From contig OU452216.1 in assembly GCA_911728435.2 (NCBI GenBank), positions 10,118,342-10,182,341 on the forward strand: DNA of 64,000 bases. Direction: 5' to 3'. Under the pieces are notes generated by a model that worked only from the letters and a program-made list of their open reading frames with translations, made no database searches and had not been told where the DNA came from. The translations under genes were made by a program, and so were the position numbers. This document shows positions 1 to 12,205 of the stretch, piece by piece. Position 1 is the first letter of the stretch, and every line of letters starts with the position of its first letter. The stretch is from Apoderus coryli (Eukaryota > Arthropoda > Insecta > Coleoptera > Attelabidae).

Positions 1-685
1 CGGTTTATTTGGGTGGGTGCGACACCCGAAAACCACTATATAGAATGCGCTATTGCCACCACAGAGAATTGAATTGAATAGAAAACAGATTAATTCGAAT
101 AGATGAATGTGATGCGGTTAAATGTCTTTAGGGAATTTGCAAAATTACATTGTTGTTCTGGATTGCCCATGAGATAGAGAGCAAAAGACAAATACAGCGA
201 TAGGATAAGGATTTTTCACCTTAGGTCTTGATTAGGTCTAGTATGATAGCGTGCTATACCACCCCAAGGCCCCAAAAACACTGTACATTCTACAATTACC
301 GAAGGTGCTCAAGACATTCCGACTTATCTTGTTGTTATCTAAAAATAACTTTTACTAGTGAGTCGTTGTAGGATCGAATACAATAAATGAAAATGTGTAT
401 GTCTCTTAACATCACTGTTTGTACATTACGTTTTGTTTATTTTCCTATGTGTTTGCATTTCCCGATTTTGTTTAGCAGCGATTGTAGCTCAGTATGTTAA
501 ACTAACTTTGGAAATGCATAGATATTTATTATTGCTGCTATATTTCCAACAAAAGGATATTACTTTACGATTTACTGCTTCTGTTATAGGGAACGACTTT
601 ATTAATTCAGTTTTGGATCTGGAAATTTGTAAAGAACAATTTGGATTCAATTGGCTTAACAATCGCAGCCCTGCACTTTTACCGA
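1..685. other. AT-rich non-coding stretch, probably CARP intron
   Basis: I see no exon, RNA gene or recognisable element here. The short open frames have no domain character. Because CARP exons farther on require an upstream exon ending in one base of a codon, this stretch is probably intronic or 5' to that gene. Confidence 0.4.
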
Positions 686-1936
686 TATAAACAAGACCTT
701 TCAAAAAATTCTAACTACACCAGTGTTTAGACATTTAGTGAATATCGATGATTTTTTTGAAGAAAATTGAAAAAATTTCAAGGCAAAATGTATGAAAAAA
801 TTGAAGATTTTGGATGGAAAATAGATTTTCCTGAAAATTTGTACGATTATAGAGTTTGAGGCGCTGATTCCAAATATATATACAATATGGGGGGTGGCAG
901 TAATATTTAGAGCAGTACGGACCCTCAAAGGTAGTCAGAACTTTACATTTGTACTTAAATCTCACTTTGAAAACTCATAAAAAAATAACCAATCCTGCTG
1001 TACACCTGAGCTTTAGATATGTTCATTGGACATCAATTTTGAATCTACCAGGTTATATAAGAAATCTAGAGAGCTTCAAGTAACCCCAGGGTAGGTCATC
1101 AAGTAAGGGTCTGCATATAGCCCTGTGAGAATATACTGGGGAGCTAATTCCTGCTACAGTAAGAACATTTTCTCAACAAAAAAACACTTATTCTCGATCA
1201 ATATGTTCATATGAACAAACATAGTGAGTTTGGTTGAAATAGAGAAACAAAAAATTTTTTAAGAAAATTTAAAAAATTTCAAGACATTTATAGAAAAATT
1301 GGAGATTTTGGATGGAAAATAGATTTTCCTGAAAATTTGTACGATTATAGAGTTTGACGCGCTGATTCCAAATATATATATAATGTGGGAGGTAGCATGA
1401 AAACCTTGAGCAATACGGACCCTCAAACATAGGCAGAACCATACATTTCTACTAAAATCTCACTTTGGAAAATCATAAGAAAATTGGTGATCCACCTTCA
1501 TTCCCGAACTTTGGATATGTCCATCGGACATCTCTTCCAAATCAACCAGGGTATGTGGGGTGTCTCGATCGAGTCGACTAAGCCCATGGGAGGTCATCAA
1601 GTGAAAGCCTACACCCCACCAAATATAGATCACCTTTGAAAAATTATAAAAAAATTGGTGATTCACCCTCATACCTGAGATTTGGATATGTTCATCAGAC
1701 ATCTATTCCGAATCGACCAGGGTATGTGAGGTCTCTCGATCGAGTCTACTAAGCCCAGGGTAGGTCATCAAGTAATGGTCTGCATATAGCCATGTGGGAA
1801 GACTTGAAAATTAAGAAAACATTTTTTTTGTCCAAATATCAATCAAAATTGAAAAATATATAAACAAGACCCTTCAAAAAATTCTAGCTACGTCAGTGTT
1901 TAGACATTTAGTGAATGTCGATGATTTTCAAAATCG
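686..1936. repeat. Satellite block bracketed by a ~70-bp direct repeat
   Basis: The sequence at about 686-755 (AAACAAGACC, then GTGTTTAGACATTTAGTGAA) returns at about 1859-1931 with a few mismatches. Between the copies lies a block of the 500-bp satellite family in minus orientation (about 756-1850). It holds two partial long units with the palindrome TGTTCATATGAACA near 1204, and two copies of the ~171-bp module. The bracketing repeat is not satellite-like, so it reads as duplicated flanking DNA. Confidence 0.75.
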
Positions 1937-3340
1937 TCATGTATCGTTTTTGTGACACCCTGTCTTAAATAAATTGCTCCAATTTCACACAGGGGAAATA
2001 GGGGTAGTTGATAAAGGGGCTAAATTGGAGTAAAGGCTACGTATATTATATACATGTATGTAGATATGGCGCATCGTAACATTTAATCAGGCAGACACAC
2101 CGCGAGCAGGTGTTAATCCCCTCGTGGATTAAACTGCGGTTGTCAGCCAGTTGATGCCAGCAGGAAACAAATAAAAAAATATATGTAAAACTATATGAAC
2201 CAGTGAATGAGAGTCCTGGAAAATGCTTCAAATATATTTCAACGTTTAACTGCAAATTGTTATAACGACCTTTTCAACTAGGTGCTATTTTTTTCCTCTT
2301 TTTTTTTATCCTCTCCAAATGGAGAGATTAATTAAAAATTTTAGAATACAAGGATATCGGGAAAATTATTATAAAACTCGTTATTTTTATTACGACGAAG
2401 ACAAATTGCTAAATTTTAAATAATGAACGCGAATTTTCTCACCAAAACCAATGCAAAGTAGTAGATCATCCTTAGATTGTACTGAGAACTGTGGGTGATT
2501 TATTGAACATAGCTTGAACTTCACCGTGGGTTATGAAAGTTGTTGCTTGCTACGGACCTGTAGCTATGAGGTTAGTTACGTAGTTAGTTGATTTGATCGG
2601 CATGTTGGCACCCAGAGAGAGGTATGCTAGTGTAATTTGTCACATCGAATTGTCATTATGATGATCAACGCCCAAACTATACCTATATTATGTGAATACA
2701 TTCCAATATTCTACCGATCACGGTATCGGGAGCGGATCTATACATATAATACCGTCACAGTAGAATAATTTCCATATTGAGTTAATGCTGAAACTATACT
2801 ATATGGATTTTTAATGAAAGGTATCGATCGACAGGTAATGATGAATTCGTTTCGCTTTTATTACCATGTAAAACTAATCAACGTATTGTTATTATTAAAA
2901 ATCCACCCTGTATGTATTATAGAAATCAATTAAAAAAGTGTATCAATTAATTGATAATTAGGTGATATTAAATTGAAAAATAAAATACAAAACTAACTGG
3001 AAATAGAATTTGAATGGAAACCTATAACAAAACATTATTTCAGTTTTGATATCAGGAACGAATAGTAAGATTTAAATAATAAATAATTTTGTTCGAAAAG
3101 TTAATGTACTTGCCTAATGGATCTCGATTCCAATATTGATGGTAATGACGACGATGAGTTAAATTCATCATGAAATTTAGAGGCAAAATCGTTAATAAAA
3201 TATTATGGATAATGTTTTACTCTGTTTACATTTTAAATTATTCACAAGGTTATATGGATTTATTTACAGTTTTTACTTTTAATAGGTAGCAAAATGGGTA
3301 AAGAAAATTTTAATAAATATTTTTTTGATTGATTGAACAA
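1937..3340. other. Non-coding AT-rich stretch
   Basis: No exon or element is recognised. The small frame at 2046-2255 on the minus strand has no family signature and no convincing splice sites. Confidence 0.4.
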
Positions 3341-3344
3341 ACTT

Positions 3345-5185
3345 AAGTAAATTAATGCCTTCGAAATTGGTCTATATTTGGTGGGGTATAGACTTTTACT
3401 TGCTGAACTACTCTGGGGTTACTAGAACCTCCCTCGATCTCCTACATACCCTGATAGGTTCAGAATAAATGTCCCATGGACATACCTAAAGCTCAGAGAT
3501 GAAGCAGGATTGGTTATTTTTTTATGATTTTTCAAAGTGAAAATTTAGTACAAATGTAAAGTTTTGACTAACTTTGAGGGTCGATACTGCTCTAAATATT
3601 ACTGCCACCCCCACATTATATATATATTTGGAATCAGCGGATCAAACTCTATAATTGTACAAATTTTCAGGAAAATCTATTTTCCATCCAATATCTCCAA
3701 TTTTTATATGCCTTGAAATTTTTTCAATTTTCTTCAAAAAATTTTTGTTTCTCTATTTCAACCAAACTCACTATGTTTGTTCATATGAACATATTGATGG
3801 AAAATATGTGTTTTTTTGTTGAGAAATTGTTCTTAGTGTAGCAGGAATTAGCTCCCCAGTATATTCTCACAGGGTTATATGCAGACCCTTACTTGATGCC
3901 CTACCCTGAGGTTACTAGAAGCTCTCTAGATTTCTTATATAACCTGGTAGATTCAAAATAGATGTTCGAAGGACATATCTAAAGCCCAGTTGTGCAGTTA
4001 TTTTTTTATGATTTTTCAAAGTTGATCTATATTTGGTGGGGTGTAGACTTTTACTTGATGACCTACCCTGGAGTTATTAGAACCCCTCTCGATCTCATAC
4101 ATACCCTGATAGATTCAGAATAGATGTCCGATCGACATATCCAAAGCTCAGTCGCGCAGCAGGACTGTTTATTTTTTTATGATCTTTCAAAGTGAGATTT
4201 TAGTACAAATGTAGGGTTTTGACTACATTTGAGGGTCCGTACTGCTCTAAATATTCGTGCCACCCCCCACATTATATATATATTTGGAATCAGCGCATCA
4301 AACTCTATAACCGTACAAATTTTCAGGAAAATCTATTTTCCATCCAAAATCTTCAAATTTTCTATACATTTGCCTTGAAATTTTTTCAATTTTCTTCAAA
4401 AAATTTTTGTTTCTCTATTCCAACCAAACTCACTATGTTTGTTCATATGAACACATTGATAGAGAATCAGTGTTTTTTTGTTGAGAAAATGTTCTTAGTG
4501 TAGCAGGAATTAGCTCCCCAGTACATTCTCACAGGGCTATATGCAGACCTTTACTTGATGACCTACCCTGGGGTTACTAGAAACCCTCTCGATTTCTTAG
4601 ATACCCTGATAAATTCAGAATAGATGTCCGATCGACATATCTAAAGCTCAGGCATACAGCAGGATTGGTTATTTTTTTATGATTTTTCAAATTGAAATTT
4701 TAGTACAAATGTAAAGTTTTGACTAACTTTGAGGGTCGATACTGCTCTAAATATTAGTGCCACCCCCCAGATTATATATATATTTGGAATCAGCGCATCA
4801 AACTCTATAATCGTACAAATTTTCAGGAAAATCTATTTTTCATCAAAAATCTCCAATTTTTCTATTTTCTTCAAAAAATTTTTGTTTCTCGATTTCAACG
4901 AAACTCACTATGTTTGTTCATATGAACATATTGATAAAGAATCAGTGTTTTTTTGTTGAGAAATTGTTCTTAGTGTAGCAGGAATTAGCTCCCCAGTATA
5001 TTCTGACAAGGCTATATGCAGACCCTTACTTGATGACCTGCCCTGATGTTACTAGAAGCTCTTTCGATTTCTTATATACCCTGATATATTGAGAATATAT
5101 GTTCGATCGACATATTCAAAGCTCAATTGTGCAGCAGGATTGGTTATTTTTTTATGATTTTTCAAAGTGAGACTTTAGTACAAAT
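3345..5185 (+). repeat. ~500-bp satellite array, plus orientation
   Basis: Three or more diverged units follow each other. Each has in order: AAAGTGAGATTTTAGTACAAA, GAGGGTC-TACTGCTCTAAATATT, a CACCCCCCACATTATATATA stretch, a T-rich stretch, the palindrome TGTTCATATGAACA, TAGCAGGAATTAGCTCCCCA and a ~171-bp module with CTTGATGACCTACCCTG. The module (TATATTTGGTGGGGTGTAG variant) is duplicated at 3365-3540 and 4020-4195. The first base string is given only as a landmark. The short open frames here are not genes. Confidence 0.85.
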
Positions 5186-6384
5186 ATTCTACCCAAATCT
5201 TTAACACATTTCTTCTTCTAAATATTCCATGCGTGCTCATGAAAATCAATAACGAATTTCCAAAAATAAAGATGTCTATAGAAATTACACACACCTAAAC
5301 TCGCTCCAATAAATTTATAAACTCCATTTACCATTCAAAAAGAAACAATAGAAAATAAAATATTTTTCCTTTACTTTTTCCCTGATATATTAACGACTAC
5401 TACCAAACAACGACAATCATAAATCATCACAATGGAAGGGACTTGTTGTCTGGTGTTGCTGCCAAATCGACTTGCGTGACTTGGTGTCTATTAATCAGTG
5501 TTAAAACATGCCACTTTTAATAAAATTATGAATGGGCCCCACTGTTTTGCCTAAATAGATAATGTGACATACACAACGATCTATTTTTGCGTTTAGATCG
5601 GATTTTTACTAACATAAAACGTTTTGATTCTGACAAACTGAGTCCTCGTGAATTATAAATTTCCTCATCTTAAATGTAAGTGGACTAAAGCTTTTGAAAC
5701 AATCAAGCTCAGCTCAGACGAGGTCAATATCAGGTGAGAGTGCAATTAGTAGAAGCAAAGTTATCAAAGATGCACGAGGTTGATGTTTGAGGTTTTATTT
5801 TCTTGAAAAGTTGTCTACAACTAATTATTTTAATGGATTCCATTGCGTATTATATGGAAGATTACTACTTTATGTGAAACTAAACAATTAGCTGTAAATA
5901 ATAGAACAAAACCTAAATGCATGAACAGACATAGTCTAATATAAATTATTCAGAAAAACCCGTGAGCCGTCGGGGCCACATGCTCATGATTATTATGATA
6001 CATTTGTAGGTATATTATTGCATAACCTTACTTCAGTTCAGGCTACAAAACATGCATAAATAAATAAATATAAAGCCACTATAATAGAGCAGCAAACAGC
6101 TTTTATACACCACAACAACAACAACTAATATTATGAAACGAAAACTTTCGTTATATCATTTTGTAAAACAACAACCGCTACTGCCACTGACATCCACATT
6201 TATTTGTGTTATGGTAAGGTATACATTACACACACATATACCTACTCATTTCGGCTTTTGTTATTCCTGCAATAATGCGAAACCTATTTGCCTGGTTTGT
6301 TTATGACTCTTTTCTGGATTGTTCATAACCAGGAGCAGCTTTTTCCAATTAATATAATACATGGGATGATTGCAGAAAACTAAA
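5186..6384. other. Non-coding stretch between satellite blocks
   Basis: AT-rich sequence with no exon, RNA gene or transposon signature that I can support. It contains a short CAACAACAACAAC-type simple repeat near 6113. Confidence 0.4.
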
Positions 6385-9215
6385 TAAAGGAGGCACTAAT
6401 ATTTAGAGCAGTGTGGACCCACAAAGACTACACATTTGTACTAAAATCTCACTTTGAAATATAATAAAAAAATAACCAATCCTGCTGTACACCTGAGCTT
6501 TAACTATGTCCATCCGATATCTATTCTGAACCTAACAGGGTATATAAGAAATCAAGAGGGATTCTAGTAACCGCAGGATAGGTCATTAAGTAATGGTCTG
6601 CATATAGCCCTGTGAGAATATACTGGGGAGCTAATTCCTGCTACACTACGAACATTTTCTCAACAAAAAAACACTTATTCTCAATCAATATGTTCATATG
6701 AACAAACATAGTGAGTTTGGTTGGAATAGAGAAACAAAAATTTTTTGAAGAAAATTGAAAAAATTTCTAGGCAAAATCGATGGAAAAATTGAGATTTTGG
6801 ATGGAAAATAGATTTTCCTGAAATTTTGCACGATTATAGAGTTTGATGCGCTGATTCCAAATATATATCTAATGTGGGGGGTGGCAGGAATATTTAGAGC
6901 AGTACGGACCCTCAAAGGTAGTCAGAACCTTACATTTGTACTAAAATCTCACTTTGAAAAATCATAAAAAAATAACCAATCCTGCTCTACACGTGAGCTT
7001 TAGATATGTCCATCGGACATCTATTTTGAATCTACCAGGTTATCTAAGAAATCGAGAGAACTTCTAGTAACCCCAGGGTAGGTCATCAAGTAAGGGTCTG
7101 CATATAGGCTTGTGAAAATATACTGGGGAGCTAATTCCTGCTACACTAAGAACATTTTCTCAACAAAAAAACACTGATTCTCTATCAATATGTTCATATG
7201 AACAAACATAGTGAGTTTGGTTGGAATAGAGAAACAAAAATTTTTTGAAGAAAATTGAAAAAATTTCTAGGCAAAATCGATGGAAAAATTGAGATTTTGG
7301 ATGGAAAATAGACTTTCCTGAAAATTTGCACGATTATAGAGTTTGATGCGCTGATTCCAAATATATATATAATGTGGGGGGTGGCAGGAATATTTAGAGC
7401 AGTACGGACCCTCAAAGGTAGTCAGAACCTTACATTTTTACTAAAATCTCACTTTGAAAAATCATAAAAAAATAACCAATCCTGCTCTACACGTGAGCTT
7501 TAGATATGTCCATCGGACATCTATTTTGAATCTACCAGGTTATATAAGAAATCGAGAGAACTTCTAGTAACCCCAGGGTAGGTCATCAAGTAAGGGTCTG
7601 CATATAGGCTTGTGAAAATATACTGGGGAGCTAATTCCTGCTACACTAAGAACATTTTCTCAACAAAAAAATACTGATTCTCTATCAATATGTTCATATG
7701 AACAAACATAGTGAGTTTGGTTGGAATAGAGAAACAAAAATTTTTTGAAGAAAATTGAAAAAATTTCTAGGCAAAATCGATGGAAAAATTGAGATTTTGG
7801 ATGGAAAATAGATTTTCCTGAAAATTTGCACGATTATAGAGTTTGATGCGCTGATTCCAAATATATATATATAATGTGGGGGGTGGCAGGAATATTTAGA
7901 GCAGTACGGACCCTCAAAGGTAGTCAGAACCTTACATTTTTACTAAAATCTCACTTTGAAAAATCATAAAAAAATAACCAATCCTGCTCTACACGTGAGC
8001 TTTAGATATGTCCATCGGACATCTATTTTGAATCTACCAGGTTATATAAGAAATCGAGAGAACTTCTAGTAACCCCAGGGTAGGTCATCAAGTAAGGGTC
8101 TGCATATAGGCTTGTGAAAATATACTGGGGAGCTAATTCCTGCTACACTAAGAACATTTTCTCAACAAAAAAACACTGATTCTCTATCAATATGTTCATA
8201 TGAACAAACATAGTGAGTTTGGTTGGAATAGAGAAACAAAAATTTTTTGAAGAAAATTGAAAAAATTTCTAGGCAAAATCGATGGAAAAATTGAGATTTT
8301 GGATGGAAAATAGATTTTCCTGAAAATTTGCACGATTATAGAGTTTGATGCGCTGATTCCAAATATATATATAATGTGGGGGGTGGCAGGAATATTTAGA
8401 GCAGTACGGACCCTCAAAGGTAGTCAGAACCTTACATTTTTACTAAAATCTCACTTTGAAAAATCATAAAAAAATAACCAATCCTGCTCTACACGTGAGC
8501 TTTAGATATGTCCATCGGACATCTATTTTGAATCTACCAGGTTATATAAGAAATCGAGAGAACTTCTAGTAACCCCAGGGTAGGTCATCAAGTAAGGGTC
8601 TGCATATAGGCTTGTGAAAATATACTGGGGAGCTAATTCCTGCTACACTAAGAACATTTTCTCAACAAAAAAACACTGATTCTCTATCAATATGTTCATA
8701 TGAACAAACATAGTGAGTTTGGTTGGAATAGAGAAACAAAAATTTTTTGAAGAAAATTGAAAAAATTTCAAGGCATGTATAGAAAAATTGGAGATTTTTG
8801 ATGAAAAATAGATTTTTCTGAAAACTTGTACGATTATAGAGTTTGATGTGCTGATTGCAAATATATATATAATGTGGGGGGTGGCACTAATATTTACAGC
8901 AGTACGGACCCTCAAAGGTGGTCAAAACCTTACATTTGTACTAAAATCTCACTTTGAAAAATCATAAAAAAATAAAAAGTCCTGCTGTGCGACTGAGCTT
9001 TGGATATGTCTATCGGACATCTATTCTGAATCTATCAGGGTATGTATGAGACCGAAAGGGGTTCTAATAACCCCAGAGTAGGTCATCAAGTAAAAGTCTA
9101 CACCTCACCAAATATAGTTCAACTTTGAAAAATCATAAAAAAATAACCAATCCTGCTGCACACCTGAGCTTTGGATATATCCATCGGACATCTATTCTGA
9201 ATTATCAAGTGCAAA
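6385..9215 (-). repeat. ~500-bp satellite array, minus orientation, highly homogenised
   Basis: Equivalent landmarks recur at 6694, 7194, about 7695, 8196 and 8695, so the period is 500-501 bp. The middle units are almost identical by eye, and differences are mostly in the length of the TA run. Each unit holds one TGTTCATATGAACA palindrome. The last part (about 8950-9215) is the ~171-bp module duplicated. The 73-90-residue frames in each unit are repeats of the same spurious frame. The array ends about 220 bp before a CARP exon. Confidence 0.9.
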
Positions 9216-9437
9216 TTACTTGCTTTACTTCTAAAAGTTGTACGCGACTTTTACATAAAACATGCGCTGAAAAAAGCAACTCAGTACCTGGTCCACAACA
9301 ATGTCAAGAATCGTAATATTTTAGAAAAAACTCTCATAATATAATTTCTTAGTGGTTAGAGAATTTATCGCATCGCATCACCTTTATCTCTGGCCCAAGC
9401 AGAGATAAAATTCTAATAAATTTTGTGTTTGTTCCAG

Positions 9438-9592
9438 GTGCCTCGACACCGATAAAACATTTATCATTGCGAAGTATGTTGCCAGACACAGAACACTTTA
9501 TGACATACGAAGGCTCCACTACACATCCGGGCTGTTGGGAGACCACCGTCTGGATTATACTTAATAAGCCCATTTATATTACCAAACACGAG
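9438..9592 (+). CDS. CARP (carbonic anhydrase-related protein), internal exon
   Basis: This is an internal exon of an alpha-carbonic-anhydrase-like gene. It is bounded by an acceptor (TTTGTTCCAG) and a donor (GAG/GTAAGG). After two bases completing a split codon, the frame gives LPDTEHFMTYEGSTTHPGC, then WETTVWII and NKPIYITKHE. In alpha-CAs this is the substrate-pocket strand (YxGSxTTPPCxExVxW). The T-T-H-P-G-C-W form is close to invertebrate CA10/CA11-type CARPs. CARPs lack some zinc-binding histidines and are inactive; those positions lie upstream of this window, so inactivity is inferred from the family. The exon ends in phase 0 and joins the next exon in frame. It sits between two satellite blocks. 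Confidence 0.9.
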
Positions 9593-10209
9593 GTAAGGTA
9601 AAGGCGAGACGGAGGCGGCCAATTTGCTAGACGCTGCTTTTAATGTTTAAGACTCACTTCACTTTCTTAGGCCAATTAAGACTAACTGCTCTAATGTATG
9701 TGGGTTATTGAGGTAGATGTGAGATATAGAGGGAGAGGCGCGATAGAGTTAAATGTAAATTACACATTTACGTTCTCTTAAACGTTAATTAGTTAATCAG
9801 TTGCAATGAGTTTGCGAGAAATATCTATCTACAGAAAATAACCACCTTTAGTTGTCAAAACAATTTTTTTTCCACTGTGAAAGATTGTATTTCAGAGTGA
9901 GCTATAATTTCTATAAATTGCCATTCCTACTCAATTTTGCTTAGCATTTTTAAGCTTAATTAAATTTGTATGGGTTCGTCATACTATGGGAGTTGAGAAC
10001 TTCTAAACTCTGGTAGGTGTTACTACTATATTGGCTTAATGTATTGCTTTTTGCATCGAGATAGTTAAATGGAATATTAGTTTTTGTCGAAGTTTTACCA
10101 ACAAGTCTGGCAAAATTTGTTTGAATGCTTGTTCGGTTTAATATACAGAAACTTTAGTCATGAAATTCCGAACCGTACAGGTGGATATTACACGTACATA
10201 TTAAAAAAT
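9593..10209. other. CARP intron, unique part
   Basis: Intronic sequence after the donor at 9593. No exon or element is recognised before the duplicated flank that starts near 10210. Confidence 0.5.
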
Positions 10210-11760
10210 AATTTAAACTTAAGTGTTATCACCGAAATACTGTTGTAATTGTTCTTCAAATGCAAAAGCTGACTGTGAGAATCTTCACCCCTTTTATAGG
10301 CAGGATTTTTAAATAATAAATAAAAAGTTTTCCGACTTTTTTTTAGTTGCAAATGTAGATTTTTCCTACTTTTTTCAGAAAAAAAAACCCTTTAAATATC
10401 AATCAACTTTTCCGGGTATCTGTCCTGGTTTACCAGATCAAGTTACGTGTAACACCTTCTACAATATCACAACAAATTAAAAGCACAATGCATATGTATA
10501 GAAATATTGGAGATTTTAGATGAAAAATAGATTTTCCTGAAAATTTGTACGATTATAGAGTTTGATGCGCTGATTCCAAATATATATACAATGTGAGGGG
10601 TGGCACTAATATTTAGAGCAGGACGGACCCTCAAAGGTAGACACAACTTTTCATTTGTACTAAAATCTCACTTTAAAAAATCATAAAAAAATAACCAATC
10701 CTGCTGTACACCTTTGCTTTAACTATGTCCCTTCGATATCTATTCTGAACCTAACAGGGTATATAAGAAATCAAGAGGGATTCTAGTAACCCCAGGGTAG
10801 GTCATTAAGTAATGGTCTGCACATAGCCCTGTGAGAATGTATTAGGGAGGTAATTCCTGCTACACTAAGAACATTTTCTCGACAAAAAAACACTTATCGT
10901 CCATCAATATGGTCATATGAACAAACATAGTGACTTTGGTTGAAATCGAGAAACAAAAATTTTTTGAAGAAAATTTAAAAAATTTCAAGGCATGCATAGA
11001 AAAATTGGAGATTTTGGGTGGAAAATAGATTTTCCTGAAAATTTGTACGATTATAGAGTTTGATGCGCTGATTCCAAATATATATATAATGTGGGGGGTG
11101 GCACGAATATTTAGAGCAGTGTGGACCCACAAAGGTAGTCAAAACTTTACATTTGTACTAAAATCTCACTTTGAAAAATCATAAAAAAATAAACAGTTCT
11201 GCTGTGCGACTTAGCTTTGGATATGTCTATCGGACATCTATTCTGAATCTATCAGGGTATGTATGAGATCGAGAGGGGTTCTAATAACCCCAGGGTAGGT
11301 CATCAAGTAAAAGTCTACACCTCACCAAATATAGTTCAACTTTGAAAAATCATAAAAAAATAACCAATCCTGCTGCACACCTGAGCTTTGGGTATATCCA
11401 TCTGACATCTATTCTGAATTATCAAGTGTAAAGAAAAAACTCATAATATAATAATTTATAATTTATTTAATTGGGCATATAAAAAATGTTGCCACCAAAA
11501 TACTGTTGTAATTGTGTTGTTGTGTTGTTCTTCAGAAGCAAAAGCTTAGTGTGAGAATCTTCACCCCTTTTATAGAAAGTATTTTTAAATAATAAATAAA
11601 AAAAAAATTCCAAGCTTTTATAGTTGCAAATTTAGATTTTCCCTAATTTATTTCAGAAAGAAAAACCTTTAAATATCAATAAACTTTTTCCTGGTTTACC
11701 AGATCAAGTTACGTGTGACACCCTGTACATATCACAACAAATTAAAAGCACAATGCAATT
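10210..11760. repeat. Satellite block bracketed by a ~280-bp direct repeat
   Basis: Sequence at about 10210-10490 (AATACTGTTGTAATTG, GAGAATCTTCACCCCTTTTA, TACCAGATCAAGTTACGTGT, CAACAAATTAAAAGCACAAT) recurs at about 11470-11757 with substitutions and small indels. Between the copies (about 10491-11440) are about two units of the 500-bp satellite in minus orientation, ending in a duplicated ~171-bp module. The satellite's outer edge (TCTATTCTGAATTATCAAGTG) matches the edge of the previous block near 9195, so the two blocks may have been one. Confidence 0.8.
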
Positions 11761-11891
11761 AAATTTAACTACAATTCCTTTAATAACTAGTTATCCGCGT
11801 AAAATACTATTGACTTAAAATAGTAAAAGTAAAATATTCCCCATGTTTGTATACCTACTTACCCAACCCACCTATTTCTACATTGTTTCAG

Positions 11892-12023
11892 TTGTACCAA
11901 CTGCGAAAATTAATGCAAGGCTCCGAGGAGGCACCGAAGGCACCGCTGGGAAATAACGCTCGTCCCGTCCAACCCCTACACCAGCGAACTATTCGGACAA
12001 ATATTAACTTTAGAAATGTAGAG
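11892..12023 (+). CDS. CARP (carbonic anhydrase-related protein), internal exon
   Basis: The exon is 132 nt, phase 0 at both ends, with acceptor ATTGTTTCAG and donor GAG/GTAAGAG. The translation begins LYQLRKLMQGSEEAPKAPLG and continues NNARPVQPLHQRTIRTNINF. In alpha-CAs this covers the helix after the active-site strands and the conserved N-x-RPxQPL-x-x-R segment near the C-terminus. The MQGSE-x-x-PKAPLGNN insert is what I recall from insect CARPs rather than active CAs. It directly continues the exon ending at 9592. The next exon is about 14.7 kb away, across an intron full of transposons. Confidence 0.9.
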
Positions 12024-12205
12024 GTAAGAGAGCGGTCGGTGGCATTTTGTGCATTTCATTTCATCTCATTTTCTTACACATTGTGTTTTCTGTGTTTCTA
12101 ATTTACTATTAAAGGTGTGAAAGTGTGTATCTGTTCACAAGGTTGATTTGGATTCAAGTTTTATTGCAGTGCAACTCGTAAAATATTTTTTTTCCTGCTA
12201 ATAAG

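Noticed and set aside
6694..8915. Repeated 73-90-residue frames suggesting a small gene family
   Set aside because: One frame per 500-bp satellite unit; no splice sites, no domain, and the start context varies.
9349..9573. 74-residue minus-strand frame
   Set aside because: Antisense to the CARP exon at 9438-9592.
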